A stretch of 9,015 nt of DNA from Gemmatimonadota bacterium (GTDB lineage: Bacteria; Gemmatimonadota; Gemmatimonadetes; Gemmatimonadales; Gemmatimonadaceae): contig QHUV01000256.1 in assembly GCA_003222065.1 (NCBI GenBank), positions 1 through 9,015 on the forward strand. The letters are read 5' to 3'. The notes beneath the pieces are model-generated. The model ran no database searches and was not told where the DNA came from. It was given only the letters and a program-made list of their open reading frames with translations. Position numbers and translations under genes: made by a program. Shown one piece after another: positions 7,793 to 9,015 of this stretch. Position 1 is the stretch's first letter, and each line of letters begins with the position of its first letter.

Positions 7793-7912
7793 ATGACCAC
7801 ATTCTCGCCCTTGAACGTCTCGTCCAGCCAGGAGCCCGAAATGCGGGTCCGCTCGCGCCGCTTACGCTTTCCTGGTTTCGGAAGTACCTCGGTGCCTAAC
7901 GCCGTCGCATGA
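7793..7912 (+). CDS. possible 39-residue ORF overlapping the NfeD-like start (ATGA)
   Basis: ATG 7793 opens a 39-codon frame (MTTFSPLNVSSSQEPEMRVR...) whose TGA overlaps the ATG of the NfeD-like gene as ATGA, the classic geometry for translational coupling. The downstream gene has no Shine-Dalgarno of its own, and most codons here end in G or C like the neighbouring genes. Against it: there is no Shine-Dalgarno before ATG 7793, no recognisable motif, and chance open frames are common at this GC. It could be a leader peptide or nothing. Confidence 0.18.
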   Translation: MTTFSPLNVSSSQEPEMRVRSRRLRFPGFGSTSVPNAVA

Positions 7913-8436
7913 TTGTCTTTTATCTCGGAGCTTTCATCGCTGGGCTCCTGTTGGGTGTCGCCGTCATGCTCTTTGGCATCGAGCGGCGGAAGGCAACGGC
8001 CTCGCCGCAACCCGAGCGGAGAATCAGGCCCTCGCTTCCGCTCGTGGCCGCTTTTGCGATCGCCTTCGGCTTGGCCGGATATTCGCTCTCGAGAGTCGCG
8101 TCGACGTTCGGCGCACTGATTGCCGCTGTCGCTATAGGTACAGCTGTCGCCGTGCTGATGCGTTGGCTTGTTGCGAAGTCGGCGGCGGTGTCGTTCGAGC
8201 ACGACAAGGAGGACGAGCGGTTCGTCTTGCAGGGACATGTGGCGCGCGTCGTTTCCTCGATCGCGGCTGGCAGCGAAGGACGAATCATCTTCGATCTCGG
8301 CAGCGAGCACCGAACGTTGCGCGCGCGCAGCCTCGACGACGCGTCGGTCGACGAGGGTACTGAAGTCGTGATCGAGCGGATTGAGGGCGATCTCGCTTAT
8401 GTGGAGCCCTGGGTTCAGGTGGAGGAGCGGCTCTAG
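7909..8436 (+). CDS. NfeD-like membrane protein with C-terminal OB-fold-type domain
   Basis: A 175-residue protein with three predicted membrane helices (about 3-23, 44-61 and 66-88) and a soluble C-terminal domain (about 103-170). That domain reads like the OB-fold of NfeD-type proteins: GHVARVVSSIAAGSEGRIIF, then TLRARSLDDASVDEGTEVVI and a final GDLAYVEPW, matching the usual G.G.I...ARS.....I..GT.V.V....G...VE pattern. NfeD proteins usually partner a stomatin/SPFH protein or membrane protease, but neither is in this window. The topology suggests the OB domain lies next to the inner membrane. ATG 7909 is the first start after the in-frame TAA at 7897-7899 and gives an intact first helix, though no Shine-Dalgarno precedes it. 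It is paired with the zinc-ribbon gene 12 bp downstream. Family assignment is by pattern, so a different small OB-fold membrane family remains possible. Confidence 0.75.
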   Translation: MIVFYLGAFIAGLLLGVAVMLFGIERRKATASPQPERRIRPSLPLVAAFAIAFGLAGYSLSRVASTFGALIAAVAIGTAVAVLMRWLVAKSAAVSFEHDKEDERFVLQGHVARVVSSIAAGSEGRIIFDLGSEHRTLRARSLDDASVDEGTEVVIERIEGDLAYVEPWVQVEERL

Positions 8437-8437
8437 A

Positions 8438-8444
8438 AGGGAGG
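8438..8444 (+). promoter_or_regulatory. strong Shine-Dalgarno of the zinc-ribbon gene
   Basis: AGGGAGG lies just after the TAG of the NfeD-like gene and 4 nt before ATG 8449. It is the best ribosome binding site in the window and fixes this start. It also suggests the small protein is translated efficiently and independently of the gene before it. Confidence 0.7.
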
Positions 8445-8448
8445 CACG

Positions 8449-8730
8449 ATGTCAGACGCGGTAATCTTTGCCGTCATCTTCGTCGGCTTCTTTGTGCTTC
8501 GCCTCGTCGCGGCGACGATTGTCTTCTTTTTCATCCTGCCGGACGGCGATCGTTGCCCGAACTGCGACGCGGTGACATTGCGTGTCAGGTCGAAGGGCTG
8601 GAAGGTGATTATGCCTTGGTTTCGCACCAGTTGGTGTTATGAGTGTGGTTGGCATGGGCTGCTCCGTCGCGGACCGCTCAGCCCCTCACCGACAGTTGAG
8701 CCGCGACGACAGGATACGAAGAAGACCTGA
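8449..8730 (+). CDS. small single-TM zinc-ribbon protein
   Basis: A 93-residue protein with one hydrophobic helix at about residues 5-30 (DAVIFAVIFVGFFVLRLVAA onward), then two cysteine pairs: CPNC at 36-39 and CYEC at 63-66. They are separated by 23 residues containing the hydrophobic/aromatic KGWKVIMPWFRTSW, so this is a four-Cys zinc ribbon tethered to the membrane. The tail (73-93) is polar and basic (RRQDTKKT). The TM helix has few positive charges before it and a basic stretch after it, so the ribbon most likely faces the cytoplasm. It follows the NfeD-like gene by 12 bp, clearly one transcript. I do not recognise a named family. Membrane-anchored zinc ribbons often bind protein or nucleic acid, but nothing here shows a function. 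Confidence 0.85.
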   Translation: MSDAVIFAVIFVGFFVLRLVAATIVFFFILPDGDRCPNCDAVTLRVRSKGWKVIMPWFRTSWCYECGWHGLLRRGPLSPSPTVEPRRQDTKKT

Positions 8731-8751
8731 TTGCGCTCCGCGGACCTGGAG

Positions 8752-9015
8752 TCAGCTCGTAGTGCAAATGAGTCTTAGCCAGTCCGGCCAGTTGCCACTG
8801 AGCTCGAAGAAGTCCTCAAAGTAGACGAGCCCACTGGCTTCGAGCTCCTCGATGACGTCGGCGAGCGAGTCCTCGGCCGCAATTGGACCGATGACAATGA
8901 GATTTCCGTCAACGCGAAACTCGTCAGGCGTCAGCCCGAGGCGTCCATCGATGTCGCGCCGACTGAGCCCGGACCGCTCATAGGCTGAACGGATAATGAA
9001 GAGAGTGGGTGCGCC
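8752..9015 (-). CDS. unrecognised protein, C-terminal 87 residues (cut by window edge)
   Basis: On the minus strand, the frame entering at 9015 stays open for 87 codons and ends at TGA 8754-8752. The product reads GAPTLFIIRSAYERSGLSRR, then DIDGRLGLTPDEFRVDGNLI, then an acidic helix-like AAEDSLADVIEELEASGLVY and finally EDFFELSGNWPDWLRLICTTS. Most codons end in G or C and the composition is protein-like, with ordered aromatic and acidic residues, so I consider it a real gene. SGLSRRDIDGRLGLTPDEF looks a little like a short helix-turn-helix, but this is too weak to call. The start lies outside the window. It converges with the zinc-ribbon gene, 21 bp apart, with no visible terminator hairpin between them. 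Confidence 0.75.
   Translation of the reverse strand, partial: GAPTLFIIRSAYERSGLSRRDIDGRLGLTPDEFRVDGNLIVIGPIAAEDSLADVIEELEASGLVYFEDFFELSGNWPDWLRLICTTS

Noticed and set aside
7513..8310. 265-codon minus-strand frame spanning the 153-bp gap, including a gene-like stretch (RISGSWLDETFKGENVVIVI)
   Set aside because: Most of it is antisense to the hydrolase and NfeD-like genes. It has no nearby start or ribosome binding site, and the piece in the gap mirrors in-phase the open plus frame, so it is likely a GC-bias shadow.
8731..8751. Possible terminator between the convergent zinc-ribbon and right-edge genes
   Set aside because: Only short palindromic matches (CCGCGG, CTCC/GGAG) are present, with no stable stem and no T-run.

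Overview
This 9-kb window is high-GC (low-to-mid 60s %, by eye) bacterial chromosome and every recognisable gene is a housekeeping or envelope gene. Gemmatimonadota is the best guess. The reasons are the variant MurB, a Cys-less ArsC-fold protein, a two-gene membrane pair and an outer-membrane barrel protein, all of which resemble sequences I remember from that phylum. No search could be run. I see no mobile element, CRISPR array, tRNA or rRNA.

Layout. At 1-1104 (-) is the N-terminal 368 residues of an exported M16 zinc protease, running off the left edge. It is divergent from murB (1122-2147, +) with only 17 bp between the start codons. murB converges with a three-gene minus-strand cluster read from 6662 down to 2160: a small ArsC/Spx-fold protein with no cysteine (6303-6662), a duplicated-ATPase ABC-F protein (4260-6260), and a large outer-membrane beta-barrel protein (main frame ending at 2160). 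The barrel gene appears damaged at its 5' end. A signal-peptide-like start at 4231 is in a different frame from the body, and the stretch normally lying between them seems to be missing.

Divergent from the ArsC-like gene, across a 49-bp gap, is a plus-strand series: a YheT-type alpha/beta hydrolase (6712-7755), a three-TM NfeD-like OB-fold membrane protein (7909-8436), and a tiny one-TM zinc-ribbon protein (8449-8730) 12 bp behind it with a strong Shine-Dalgarno. At the right edge, 8752-9015 (-), is the C-terminal 87 residues of an unrecognised gene that converges with the zinc-ribbon gene.

Functionally the window concerns envelope biogenesis and quality control (MurB, M16 protease, barrel protein, NfeD-like and zinc-ribbon membrane proteins) plus ribosome-associated ABC-F activity. 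I found no convincing new multi-gene system. The points most worth a second look are the broken barrel gene, the over-represented octamer GCCTAACG, the Cys-free ArsC-fold protein, and the variant MurB active-site motifs.
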